Below the pieces are notes generated by a model. The model ran no database searches. It was given only the letters and a program-made list of their open reading frames with translations, and had not been told where the DNA came from. Positions 12,701-24,728 of a stretch of 64,000 nt of DNA are shown here, piece by piece. Positions within the stretch are counted from its first letter, which is position 1; every line of letters starts with the position of its first letter. Made by a program: the position numbers and the translations under genes. Source of the DNA: Lactarius indigo (taxonomy: Eukaryota; Basidiomycota; Agaricomycetes; Russulales; Russulaceae); assembly GCA_025766275.1 (NCBI GenBank), contig JAFKAC010000009.1, positions 1,798,001 to 1,862,000 of the forward strand, in the 5' to 3' direction.

Positions 12701-13470
12701 GATGTTCCCGCCTGTCCAAGCACCGCCGCCCCAACAGTCGCCACATATGGTCCCTCCTGGGCCACCACCAATTCCGCCACCGCCTTATGAGGAAGATCAA
12801 TCGATTCCTCGTGGATATGTTTATGCCTATCCTCCCTATGGCTATCCTGGTCAGGTTCGTCGCCCTGCCGCTCTCTATCTTTTTTTTTTTCGAGGGATAT
12901 AACCGACAGCCGATGATGCCGGGTATGGCCCCGCCACCCCCCGGTGCTTACATTCCTGGGCCATTCATGCAACCAATGCCCTACCCTCCATCTATGCCCC
13001 CACCAAATGGTAAGTACTGGCCAAGTTAGTTCTTACTTCTACTGAGTTCGCCATTTAGCAGCTATGTACGCATCACCACAGATGGGGCAGATGCCACGTA
13101 CGTCCACAGATCCGTTACAGAATTCTAAGACCTTGAAACACCTTCTCTAGCCCCACAAGCATATATGCAAGCCCCACCTCCGGGACAGTACCCACCCCCG
13201 CCGAACGGCGCGGGCCCTCGTCCCTCCATGCCTCCGACGCCAATTCCCGCACACGCGCACCCATATTACCACCAAAGCCCGCAACGTATGGGATCCTAAT
13301 TCATCATTTCTACCTATTCAGCTGGGTCACTTATCGTGAATCCCACAGTCCCGCAGGCTGTCCCATATCCAATGATGATCCCCCCGCCAGGCGCCCCCGG
13401 CGGCCCGCCTCACGGTTACGAGGGCGGTCCCGCACCGCCTGTGCCTATGGGCGGTGTCGGCCATGCATGA
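9743..13470 (+). CDS. PBP1: Ataxin-2/Pbp1 homologue with two tandem Sm domains
   Basis: This is the poly(A)-binding-protein-binding protein, a cytoplasmic RNA regulator of translation, mRNA stability and stress granules. Domain order: a disordered N-terminus (from MAATQVRQPKPTKKNF); an Sm-ATX domain on exon 2 (10123-10410, GTSVTLLTKTAKRYEGVIAS); a second Sm-ATX domain from 10470 (GTTITLTSKAGKRYEGVITS); then an LsmAD domain (GWNQFTANEKLFGV, ELYTTKLDR, YGAVARGPNAYVPPGARK). A PAM2-like motif for the poly(A)-binding-protein MLLE domain follows (LNVNATSFRPNPKAVAF), then a long Pro/Met/Gly/Tyr-rich tail spread over several small exons. The stop is TGA at 13468. Introns are short; the first two (10061-10122 and 10411-10469) are phase 0, so the extra Sm exon could be skipped without a frameshift. 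Two Sm copies are unusual, as the family normally has one. Exon borders in the proline-rich 3' part are approximate. The gene converges on BUB1. Confidence 0.88.
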
Positions 13471-13819
13471 TGTAGGAGGTCGCTCGTTGCTGTTGTCTGT
13501 CTGTCTGTTTTTCTACTTTCTGCTCGGGCGACCTGCGCTCTTCGCGCAGCTCGGGGTCGCGCCGCGCGTGGTGTGCGCAAAGGTGGGTCTGGCATAGCAT
13601 AGCTTCGTTCGCTGTTTTGCTATTCTGTATCTACGCTATCTCTGCGTTCATCTGATGCACCCTGCACGCGCTCGCATCCCATCTGTCATACTGTGTGAAG
13701 GTGTATCGCAAGATATAATACTAAAAGAAAAGAAGAGAAAAGAAAAAATGGCAATAAGAACAGATGGTACGTAATACTGAGGGGTTAATATCCTACAAAT
13801 ATATTTGGCGTGAGAAGGC

Positions 13820-16800
13820 CTAGTGGCCACGAATGACAAACAGTTCGACCTTCTTCAACAGCCCCTTCAGCGTGTTACTACTCCGATTACAGTTCGCTTG
13901 CAACCACTCTTCCATCTCGGCCCGCAATAGTGCGAGTGTGTCAGAGAGAGGTAGTGCGCCGTCGGGGCGTACGAGACACGGGTTGAGCAGGACGTCGAAC
14001 AGCCGTGTCCATAAGTCGGCCTGCCAATACCGCTTGAAGCCCGTCGCAAGCTTATACCTCGGTACGCCTCCACCGTCCTTCGGTGGCTCAACAGGCACGA
14101 CGGAAGACGCCTCGATGTACTTGCCATACAGCATGCAGTACACGATACCCGCGAGGCCAAAGTAGTCCGCCTGGTACGTCCACGGGCGGCCCTCACGCAT
14201 TTCGACGCAGTCGCGCGCGTCGGTGGCCCATTCCGCGACGAACGCCTGGCCGCGCGGGAACATGCGCGTGTCGATCGCGCGCCCAAAGTCGATCAGCTTG
14301 ATGCCCTTGCAGTGCCAGCCGCCCGTGCCTGCGGGGTCGTACTGCGCAGCCCAGAGAGACGAGCCGCCGGGCACGTCCTCGAGCCGGACGAGGCAGTTGT
14401 CGATCTTGAGGTCGCCGTGGATGATCCCTGCGCTGTGTAGCCCTTCGAGCAGGCGCAGGAACTCGATCGTGAAGAACATCACGAGCAGCTCGTCGAGGCA
14501 CGCGCCTTGCTGCGATACCCCGGCTGGTCCTGCGTGGTTGATGATGTCGAGCAGCGAACCCTGCGTGCAGAGATCGAGGACCAGGAAGCTCTCGTCAGGG
14601 AAGGTGTATAGCGCTTGGGGATAGATGACCGACGATCGAAGGCGCGCAGGTAGGCATTCGTGGGCCTTGTGCAGCATGCGAAATTCCCAGATATTATGCG
14701 GTTTGACAACTTTGATCGCAACTCGATGCGCCTCGTCGTCATCCTCGTCTTCGTCCTCGTCCTCTTCGTCCTCGTTATCACCACCTCCGAACTTGGGTGC
14801 GACGGCTTTGGCCCCAAATACCGCCCCGAATCCACCTTCGCCGAGCTTCTCGTATACACAGAAACGCTTATCCCCGAGCTCCAGAGAGAATGTTTGCCCA
14901 GAGGAAGTGCCGTTGGTCTTCAACTGCTTTCGAGCAAACTTCTGCAAACTATCAAGGAGTTGAGATTCCTGAGACGAATGGTGATGTTCAGGATTTGGCG
15001 GGAGTTGAGAGAGTAGGGTAGATATAATTGATGAGTCAAAAGGATTGCACGGGTTCGTTGGTTTGAAGGCAGGCGCCCCAAGTACCTCGTCGGACAAGTT
15101 CAGCTTCCCAGCTTTTTCCTCTACTAGCGCGGTAGTGGCCTGCAACTTGGAATCTTTCTTAGCCCTATCAGGACCTGGGATGGTGTGTCCGCCTGATAGA
15201 CTGAACGGTGGATCAAATGACGAGGTTGATGTTGCCTCGTCGCTCCTGGGGTTGCGGTCATGGTCACTAGCGTGCTGCTCGCTGATGAAGACGTTATCCC
15301 TCCGAACTTCTGCGGCTAACCGCTCGGCGGCCACGACAGCGTCAGGCTCTCCGAACGTCGCCTTTTCTCCCGGTGTTGAGACTTCATCTGGAACGATAAA
15401 ACGGCCCGTTGATGTGTATTCCAGTGTTCGCTCCGTAATAGGCGTCATGACATTGAATTGGCCAAATCGGCCACCAAACGGCGCGTTGTGAGGGGTTTCA
15501 TATTCGTCGGTATCTTCTTCGTAATCCACGTCAGCGTTGGGTGGGATATCCTCGTCTTCCTCGTCTTCGGACAGTGCTTGAATTCTCTTTCTTCCCGTTC
15601 TCTGAGGTACGAATGTCCCTAGGGGTGTGCGGCTACTTAAAGCTGATGCAGCCGATGACACGCCATCAACAAAGGGGTCACCAGGTTTTGAGAACACAGA
15701 AACCTTTTCTGGTGGACGGCTGAAAACCTTGAAAGGGGCCTGAGCGTCACCGAGAAAGGTGAACTTCGTAGAGCTCGGTTTGGGAGCCCCATTCTCGCGT
15801 GCTACCTGGAAAACTTGTCCCTCCGGTTTCAACGAGTGTTCAGGTGGTTGCTTAGTCTCCTCTTTAGCGACAGGTGTGAAGACTTTTGAGAAGACATTTG
15901 GCGTTGCACCGGTGCCTTTTGGCGCAGATGCGGGTGCGGCAGTCCCGATATCTTTTGAGGCCAACGCTCGGCGCGCAGCGGCGGGCGCAGGTGGTCGTGC
16001 TTGAAGATCGTTATCGACGAAAGGTTTGAACTTTGTACGTAGGATTAGCGCTTGATTAATTGGCAGATGAATGTGAATACTTTAGGTGGAGCAGCGTTCT
16101 CCTTGCGACCCGCGTTCTCATCAATAAAGGGTGTGAAACCTGAATAGGGCAGTAAACAACACGCAATGATAATTCGGAGATGGGGCCAATCCTCACTTGG
16201 AGTCGCTGTCGAGCTATTAGGTTTCTCTGAAACGGGACGAGATTGTGGGAGTAAACTGAGGGGTGTCACAGGCTCAATGGCGCGTACTGGGGCATGCTTG
16301 GTCCCCGGCATAGCAGAAAAGCGCGTAGATTTCTCAGGCGAATTGTACATGCCAAAGACATCTTCAAGCGCCGCTTTTGTATTGATGGTAACAGTGGGCT
16401 CGCTTCCACCAAGATTCCTCCGAGCAACGTAACTACGAGTGTTCTTGGTCCCGTCGTCATTGAAGTGGACTTGCGCTGTTGACGCATTGTCACGAGAGAG
16501 CTCAGAAGCGGGGGGCGGACCCCACTTTTTGCCTAGGAGACCCATAGAACGTGCGCGTGCTTCGGCCATACTGTATTCTCCACTTTCTTCGGTAAACAAC
16601 AAACGGAGATCGAGTCGTAGCTTCTCAGGTCGTTTTCCTGCTACTGGAGGGGCTAACATGTGAGAATAGCGAGTGTGGGGTTGCGAGGTAGACGACGAGG
16701 GTAGTGAGGGAGCTTGGGAAGAAGAGGCAGAACTGGATCTGGGTGGGACATGCGCTGGTGCGCTAGGACTGTCATAGTTCTTGAGCGGTTGTCGTCGCAG

Positions 16801-17411
16801 TAGATCGGCTTCTGCGGTGCCTTTCACTTTAGGAAGCGTGACCCGTGCGGCGGGTGGTGGGACGGCTGGTTTTGAGGATGTTCTCCGACGAAATTCGTCA
16901 TACTTTTTCTTTAAACGTTCAATCGGTCGGGCTTTGCGCTGTATACCAGCGCGGTAGACTTCATCTGCAGCTGAATGACTTCGAGGGCATGAGGGGCTTA
17001 AACGATGTATGCGAGAGGGGATTCGTACCGGCTATCCCTTTCCAGAGCTAAAGCATACTCTTCAAAGAGAAGCGCATAAACTGTTCCGATGCCGTTGGTA
17101 AGTATGAATTTGAACACGACGCTTGGCTTGTCTACGAGGGAAGCGTAGAGAGTCCAGAGTTTAAGGTACCGCAAATCGCCCTTGTAGCTCAAATCCTCTT
17201 TATATCTTCTTGTGGCTTCCTCCAGTAATTCGATGAGGCCAGAAGACGCGAAGTGTTCGGATGGATAGTTATCAAAGATCCACTTGACGAAACGGTCATA
17301 CAACTCGAGTGGGTCATCCGCTTTGTCGACTTGTAAGGCGATCTTTGAGCGTAAATTTGAGCTTTCAGCGTTAAGCGAGTCCAGAGATGATTGTTGTCTA
17401 GAACGAGACAT
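13820..17411 (-). CDS. BUB1: Spindle checkpoint protein kinase BUB1
   Basis: Kinetochore-bound serine/threonine kinase of the spindle assembly checkpoint. The N-terminal exon (ATG at 17411) encodes the Mad3/BUB1 TPR region (DDPLELYDRFVKWIFDNYP through ALLFEEYALALERDSR). An intron of about 62 bp separates it from DEVYRAGIQRKARPIERLK, the classic end of that domain. Further on are NTKAALEDVFGMYNSPEK, resembling the conserved second Mad3/BUB1 homology segment, and a KEN box in AGRKENAAPP. A long disordered middle follows. The C-terminal kinase has a glycine loop (EKLGEGGFGAVFG), a VAIK lysine followed by KPHNIWEF, the catalytic loop HGDLKIDN (Gly where most kinases have Arg, as is usual in Bub1) and DFGRAID. 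An acidic Asp/Glu run (EDEEDEDEDEDD) interrupts the N-lobe. The estimated product is about 1,080 residues. Small introns lie near 16000-16150 and 16970-17030. Confidence 0.9.
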
Positions 17412-18683
17412 GTCGAGTCGAGCGAACCCGACACTTCAGACCAAGGTTCAACCACTATTTGGTCCAGTTGACGCGTCTGTCACGCGCTTTGATCACATGA
17501 CATCGCGTCGGATCGATACTCGTTCTCGGACATTTCATTTCTCTTTCCGATCCGGCTCGTTGTAGACGCGAATCTCATCCAGGATTTGAACAAAAAAGTC
17601 GATGGATGCTTCCGTATATCCGTAGTGCGCTCTGTGCATGCGATTATCTCGATACTGGAGGTTGGTGCTCCGACCGTCGGTGCCTCCCTGGTACTCAAAC
17701 GCGGTACACTGTTCGTATATTTGAACGGGCCTGAAGCCCCGACGGGCACCGTGCTAGCTCAACGGCATTACAGGCTCGAGAAAGAGCGCCATCAATCACG
17801 AGCCCGCGGCAACGTTGCATGCCAAGCGACGACCCTATGACGACGCGGCGCTGCCGCTGCCCGCAGTGCGACTGCTTGTGTATGTCCTCTCATTCGCGTC
17901 TGGTCTGCACGAGCTCGTCATCCAGGTGTAGGAGTGGTCAGATGACACGAAGACCCACCCGACAATGGAGGAGCAGTTCATGGCGCTCGTCGTCACCCCC
18001 CTGCAGGAAATCGCCGCGATCTGTCCAGAAGTGATCGTGATCAATGGAATTGACGAGTGCCCCGCCGACATCCGCCGGCAACCGTCAAGATCCTCCTCGC
18101 CGGTCGCTCGCGCGGCGGCATGCGTGGCATTATCGAGGAGCTGTGCCACTGGACGTCCACCTCACCGTGTGCAAAAGCCGGGAATAAGGCGACATTGAGC
18201 CGCTCCAGATCTGCAGGGTGGGTAGGCTGTCCCAGTGAGCGAGATTGGCGACCGTACTCTTCGGCGATCAGCCCACCCCGGTTGCGCGAGGTGACCGCGC
18301 GCACGCTGAGCGTGGCGGAACCCGTCCCCGTGGAGCGATGTCAGCCTCGACGCGCTGAATATGGAAGCGTTGTGCATAGTGGTTCCGGCAGAGGCGCGGG
18401 ACCAGGACCTCTGCCCACTCTATCAATAGGTCGTCAGCACAGTCGTGGCAGCTCACGCTCTCCGCGGTCTCACCCTTCTCGACGTGAGCGGTGTCGGTTG
18501 TGATGACTGTGCGATCCGTGCTGCTCTCGAGGGCCTTGCAAGTGTCCTCCTACTTCGTCGCATCCGCGGCAGTGCCCAGCCACCAATTTCAACACCAAGT
18601 CGTCCAACTGTGATGCAAGAAGCCCCAATGAGCTCCTCTCGTTATCAGTCCCTAGTGAGAAAGGGCACATTATTGCTGCGGTT
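17412..18683. other. Intergenic, with possible NLR debris
   Basis: Between the BUB1 start and the NLR 3' end only short ORFs occur. One plus-strand block resembles part of a NACHT domain and is listed separately. The rest shows nothing recognisable. Confidence 0.45.
17960..18085 (+). pseudogene. Possible NACHT fragment
   Basis: On the plus strand one frame reads MEEQFMALVVTPLQEIAA and then VIVINGIDECPADIRRQ. It resembles the stretch leading into the Walker B motif of fungal NACHT NTPases (hhhhDALDEC), with Asn-Gly in place of Asp-Ala. No P-loop or other NACHT motif is visible around it. If real, it is a relic of a second NLR next to, and opposite, the intact one. The assignment rests on about 40 residues and could be chance. 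Confidence 0.3.
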
Positions 18684-21600
18684 CTAACTAAGTGTCATAC
18701 AATTACTCCAACCATGACCGTGCACAAAAGTAGAAAGATCCAGGCGTGTTCCGTATCTGCCCGCAACCCAGATACTGCTTGGGCGATGAAGATTATCCCT
18801 ATGTACTGGTGGAATCCACATTAACAGCTCATCGTTACTACCACGTATCCATCCGTCGTCGCTTATCTTGGATTGATTAGTGAAAGTAACCTGTCCAGTA
18901 GTTTCTGTCTCCGCTGTCACGGCATCCCACAAACGAATGGCTCGATCATCCGAAGCTGAGACGATGTGCTGACCACCTGGAGAGTATGCCACAGACCTGA
19001 CCGAGTCCGAGTGTCCAATAAATGGACCTGCCACTGTGTCTCCTGTCATGGCGTTCCACACACGAATTGTCCTATCGTGAGAGCTTGAGACGATGTGCTG
19101 TCCATCTGGAGAGTATGCCACAGATGTGACCAAATCCGAGTGTCCGCGAAATGGGCCCGCCACGGGCTCTCCCGTCATGGCAGTCCACACTCGAATTGTT
19201 CGATCAGAAGAGCCCGAGACGATGTGCCGGCCATCTGGAGAGTATGCCACAGACATGACCCAATTCAGGTGTCCATCGAACGGGCCGGCCTCTGTCTCTC
19301 CCGTCATGGCATTCCACACTCGAATTGTTCCATCGATAGAACCCGAGACGATGTGCAGACCATCTGGAGAATATGCCACAGACATGACCCAATCTGAGTG
19401 TCCGTTAAATGGGCCGGCCACTGTCTCTCCGGTCATGACGCTCCACACTCGAATTGTTCGATCGTGCGAGCCTGAGACGATGTGCTGACCATTTGGAGAG
19501 TATGCCACAGACCTGACCGAATCCGAGTGTCCATTAAAGGGGCCGGCCACTGTCTCTCCGGTCATGGCGTTCCACACTCGAATTGTTCCATCGTTTGATC
19601 CCGAGACGATGTGTGGGTCATCTGGAGCGTATGCCACAGACCTGACTGAATCTGAGTGTCCATTAAAGGGGCCGGCCACCGTCTCTCCTGTCATGGCGTT
19701 CCATACTCGAAATGTTCGATCCCCCGAGCCTGAGACGATGTGCTGTCCATCTGGAGAGAATGCTACCGACGTGACCGAATCCGAGTGTCTGCGAAATGGA
19801 CCCGCCGCCGTCTTTCCCGTCGTGGCGTTCCACACGCGAATTGTTCCATCGAGGGAGCCTGAGACGATGCGCTGGCCACCTGGAGAGAATGGGGAGAATG
19901 CTACAGACCTGACTGAATCCGAGTGTCCACTAAATGGGCCTGCCACTATCTCCCCCGTTGTGACGTTCCATAAACAAATTGTTCGATCTCCCGACCCTGA
20001 GACAATGTGCTGACCATCTGGAGAGTATGCCACAGAGTCGACCCAACCCGAGTGTCCATTAAAGGGGCCGGCCACTGTCTCTCCCGTCATGGCAGTCCGC
20101 ACTTGAATTGTTCGATCGCCCGACCCTGAGACAATGTGCTGGCCATCTGGAGAGAATGCCACGGACCCGACCGAATCCGAGTGTCCATTAAAGGGGGTGG
20201 CCACTGTCTCTCCGGTCATGGCATTCCACACTCGAATTGTTCCATCGTGTGAACCTGAGACGATGTGCTGACCATCTGGAGAGTATGCCACAGATCTGAC
20301 CCAATCCGAGTGTCCGCGAAACGGGCCGGCTACCGTCTCTCCCTTTATGGCGTTCCACACTCGAATCGTTTGATCGTCCGAACCAGAGACGACATACTGA
20401 CCATCTGGAGAGTATGCCACAGACCTGACCCAATCCGAGTGTTCACGAAAGGGGCCAGCTACTGTCTCTCCCGTCATGGCGTTCCACACACGAATTGTTC
20501 CATCGGAGGAGCCTGAGACGATGTGCTGGTCATCTGGAGAGAATGCCACAGACATGACCCAACCCGAGTGTCCACGAAATGGTCCCGCCACCATTTCTCC
20601 CGTCATGGAATCCCACACATAAATTGTTCCATCGGAAGAGCCTGAGACGATGCGCCGGCCATCTGATGAGAGTGCAATGGAATTGACCCAACCCCCAACA
20701 TGTGAAATCACCATCTCCGATGATGGCCAATGAGACAATCGCCCACTTTTGACTTGCAGCGTTCGAGAAAACATGTTTGAATAGTGGATAGAAACAAGTG
20801 AAGAAGTCGGCGCAAATGGTAGGGTGGAAACATAGACATGCGGAGCACTCTTTGCCATGGCTATCCCGAAATACCGCACAAATGCAGAGGCATCGTTGAC
20901 GAATGCGGTGAATTTCTCTAGCTCTATCTGAGAGACTTGCTGCAATTGTTGTCATTAATTGCCTGCATCACGGAACTGACGTTCGGACTTACACCTTGAC
21001 CAGAGGCTAGCCACGTATTCACAGACGACAGCGTTGACAAAGCAAGACGCATATCGCCTGTCAAACTAAGGGCTTCGAACCAACAGAGAAGTTTCGTCCC
21101 AAAGAAATCTTGGAGTTTGCCAAACAGATCGGTTTTAAATCCAAGATATCCTAAATGATCACCGTAGAAGCGACAGGCATACGACAGAGCAAGTGGAAGG
21201 TGTTTGTGGACGCGGGCTCCAAGGTCTTGGATATCTTTATTAGCGAAATAGGACGATTTAATGTTGCAGATATTGAACCTGAGGTCGCGGAGAACTAGTC
21301 CGAGACTGTAATGGGCCAATTCATAGTGGGCATCTTCGGGAACGATAAAAAAACCTCTGCTCTTCCTTTTATTTATCAGGAAGTCGCAGAATGATGTATG
21401 GAGAGGGACGATCGGAAGTGTGCGATCGGGCGAGTTAACATTGCTAAGCAACGAGCCCAGACGACGGAGTATTGCGACAACAGAGTCGGCGTCGTCGTCG
21501 TCGTTGGAAGCGTGGCCCCGCAAAGCGATCAAGGAGTGGATCGAGAGGGGTTCGAATGCAGTGATGAGCTGTCCCACCACGGAGCGAAATAGAAGCCGCG

Positions 21601-24540
21601 TTTTCCGGTGTGTGATGTATCCTTTGAGGACTTTCTTGTATAACTCATCTAACGGGTCTTGTCCTTCGGGGTCTGTCGTGAGTTTCAAAATATGGTTTAT
21701 GCACTCTCTCTTTTTAAATTCGAAGCATGCAGGAGGATCGAGGATGAATTTGCCGGCAACCGCCGCCCACTGAAATAACCCCTCTGCCTTTTTTGTCAAC
21801 GCAATACCATGCTTTTTGAAGTCGTCTGAAGGAAGTAAGCTCTGGAGGTAGACGAGTATATCAGCATTCGTTTCAGCTGCCAGCTCAGAATCGTTCATAT
21901 ATTTGATCCAGGTCGACGACGCTCCATAGAACGCAGATTGGATGCCATCCTCCGGCCTCGAGGTGATAAACACACGAAAGTTTGATGGAAGTCTGGAGAG
22001 GTTTTTGGCGAGGAATATGTGTAAACCATTTCTACCGGTTGCTTCTCCACTCTCGTCCAAGGCGTCGATTACAACAAGAATAGGACCGACGATATGCAAA
22101 CCTTCAAGCGGCTTGAGGATAAGGGATTCGAAGAGTGTTAGATAGTCACGGGTACGAACTCGTAGAGATGAGTCGTCCTTAACAATCCTTCCAAGCGCGG
22201 CTTTGAACGAAGGGTACCGGTCGGAGAGATCGCGAGCCAGAGTCGTGAAGAAGCGGTAAGCCTCGTGTTTAGATTGCCCCTTCCGCGAAAAAATGAAGGA
22301 TGACGTAAGACGGTGCATTTTATCAAAGCGACGCGCAATCTCGTGTGCGATGGATGACTTTCCGGTGCCCGCTTGTCCGAACAGAACAAGACTACGCTTC
22401 GACTTGGGACTGTTCACCCAATCAGCGACGAAGTCCAAGAAGGCCACACGCGTTCCCAGAAGGCAGCCTTCCTCAGGCATGAACCGCGACTTTGTCCCAT
22501 ACGGTATTTCTCTGATTTTTGCATCCAGCTCTGTGGCAATTATTAGATCGATCACAAGTCATCAGGAATACATACCGGCGTCCACAACTTGGCTCGATAC
22601 CCACTCCAACCGGGTAGCCATCCCGTCAAGCTGACTAGAAATCCAACCAACATTGGCCGAAATCATTCCCACATCATCCAAAATTTGGAGTGCAGTTATC
22701 TCCGTGGTGATGGCGGCCTGGTCGAGGAAAGCCTTTCGAAGTTTGATGAAAGTGGTGTGGAGGTCCTCGATTTGTTTGTCGACTTGACGGCCGACGTTGG
22801 TCAACGTGCGCTTCCCTGCAAATTGCGTGTTTACGTCGGCTAATGAAGTAGTCGAAGACAACGTACAGAATCGCGGGTTCTTCGCATAGGATTGGATGAA
22901 GTCACTGCAATTACAGACATGCTGCAACATGAGCATAAGGATTTGGGCCTTCTTGGACTCGCGCTTGATGGATTTCAAAATGTCTTCTTGGTTTGCGAAA
23001 TCAAACGCATCGTGCATGGCCACAAGTAGGGTTTGGACGTTTCCGTCACTTTGAAACTGTTCTAGGAGTGTCTACAGTTCAGATAACATGACATCAGCGT
23101 TTCCTTCCGACAGTGACGCCAATCGCCGCACCTTGGGAATTGCGAAAAGCAGGCTCCATGCCATCTTCGCATATGGGTGAATCTGAAAGCGAAAGTCGGC
23201 TCGGTCTAGCATATGGTAAAAGGATATCATATTGTGACGTACTTCTGCAACTGGGCTCACAGTATCCATCACCCACTTGATTCTCTCAATAACACCTTCC
23301 CATGAACTTGGGATTTTAATCGCCTTGGTGGCTTCATCGGCTACATGGAGGGCATTCTCGACAGGTAACGCCGCCGCCCGGACATCGGGAGCTGTCGGTA
23401 TAGGTATGTTAGGCTTGGTGGGAACGTGGTCCGTCGGGGGTGAAGGAGGTTTGGTGGCGGCGGCGACTACAAAAGGAACGGATTCGATGGAACCTTGGGC
23501 AATAGTGGGTTTCATAGCTCGTTTCATAGGGGAGGCATCTACTTTCGTCGGTATAGCGTTGGCGGGAGTGATGGGCAAAACTGGATGGGAAGTGACGACA
23601 AAAGGAACGGATTCGATGGAATCTTGGACTATAGTGGGTTTCGTAGTTTGTTTCACAGGTGAGGCATCTACGTTCGTCGGTATAACGTTGGTGGGATCGA
23701 TAGGCAAGACCGGATGGGAAGTCGCGTTCGCTGACACAGTGATCGTCAAGTAGAGTATGACCGGCTGGACCGACTGTCCAGGTTGTCCGGAGCCATTACT
23801 AAGGGGGAGAGGAATGTCTGCAAAACGAGACTTTCAGCTTCTGGATAAATGAGTGATAATTCTTGTCAAATACAAACTGATTTGGGATTCGACAGGTATC
23901 GGTGTTTCGCACACCCCAATAAGTGTATTGGGGCGTATCAATCGCTTCGCATGAAGACAGAATTTAAGACGCGAAGACTCCTGGACAGAACTGAACAGAA
24001 CTCTCAGCCGGAAAACGTGGTTAAAGCACATGTCCTACAAGGCCTGATCCCATTGTACCATCTGTCCCTTGATTGAAACGTTTGCTGTCTTCTTCGTTGT
24101 TGCTTGATCTGTCACAGTGACGAAGTACTTGTTCTTCAGGAGAAACCGTTTCGCGATCTTAGGAACATTATGCGCCCGGAGGACTAACAAAGAGATTAGA
24201 TACTCATCGAGGTATCAGCCAGCTAGGATTTAGTTGCATACCCGTGACTTGAACACGAAATTGAGAAGGGAGACCCAGTGATTGGGCGATCTGAGTGCTG
24301 CCCGAAGACACATCTGGATCCAACGTCACCATAAAACAACAGGGGTTAACGCACCTTGTTCCAGGATTTTCCGATCGAGAGTGATCCTGATCTGGGCTGG
24401 AATGATTCATTGGCGGGAGTCACAGATCAGGGGGAATTTACGCACGAATTCAATATCGTCTGTCGGTGTTCCATCTCTTCTTAAAGGACCACTCAAACTA
24501 TACGATGGTCTTCTGTAGGTTCTAAGATCTTGGGAGTTAG
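18684..24540 (-). CDS. C2-NACHT-WD40 NLR (STAND receptor)
   Basis: A signal-transducing NTPase of the fungal NOD-like receptor group, probably cytosolic, used in non-self or self recognition. In translation order: an N-terminal C2-like domain (about 24500-23830; TDDIEF, IAQSLGLPSQFRVQVTG, NKYFVTVTDQATTKKTANVS); a Pro/Ser/Val linker with a 43-residue duplication (about 23740-23460); a helical domain typical of these proteins (IHPYAKMAWSLLFAIPK, MLQHVCNCSDFIQSYAK); and NACHT with P-loop GQAGTGKSSIAHEIARRF and Walker B ILVVIDALDE. The segment SAPHVYVSTLPFAPTSS, commonly placed before the propellers, comes next, then 14 WD40 repeats and a 60-residue tail. Introns inferred include GTGCGG...CTGTAG near 23135-23075, GTATGT...CACAG near 22573-22530 and GTGTAAGT...TGCAG near 20992-20940. 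All domains can be joined in frame, so I read it as intact. The start is unresolved: the frame of the first recognisable exon has no ATG back to an upstream TGA, so an upstream exon is likely. Confidence 0.85.
18900..20710 (-). repeat. 14 tandem WD40 repeats of 129 bp
   Basis: Within the NLR, 14 repeats of 43 residues (129 bp) follow the consensus GHSDxVxSVAYSPDGQHIV then SGSxDxTIRVWNAMTGETV. Fourteen is enough for two seven-bladed propellers. Copies are close to identical outside a few positions, which suggests recent amplification or gene conversion. Repeat 7 carries three extra residues (SPFSP in place of SP) from a 9 bp duplication near 19889-19906. The first and last copies are the most divergent, as usual at array edges. 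Confidence 0.9.
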
Positions 24541-24728
24541 AGCAAGTGTGTTCGAGTCGAGAGTTTCAAGTTAGGGTAAACACGCTGTCCGCACCATGAG
24601 GCTGTCACGTGGGTACTACTGTGCTCATTTGCACGATTACTGCTGTCCACTCTATTTATCAATCGCTCAAATCAATCGCTCAAAGCGCTCAAATTTTGAG
24701 ACCAATATACTCTCAACACTCTGATACA

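Noticed and set aside
13833..15723. Many plus-strand ORFs across BUB1
   Set aside because: They are antisense shadows of the high-GC BUB1 coding sequence and carry no domains.
19093..20516. Plus-strand repetitive ORFs opposite the WD40 array
   Set aside because: They are the reverse complement of the 129 bp repeats; periodicity alone keeps the frame open.
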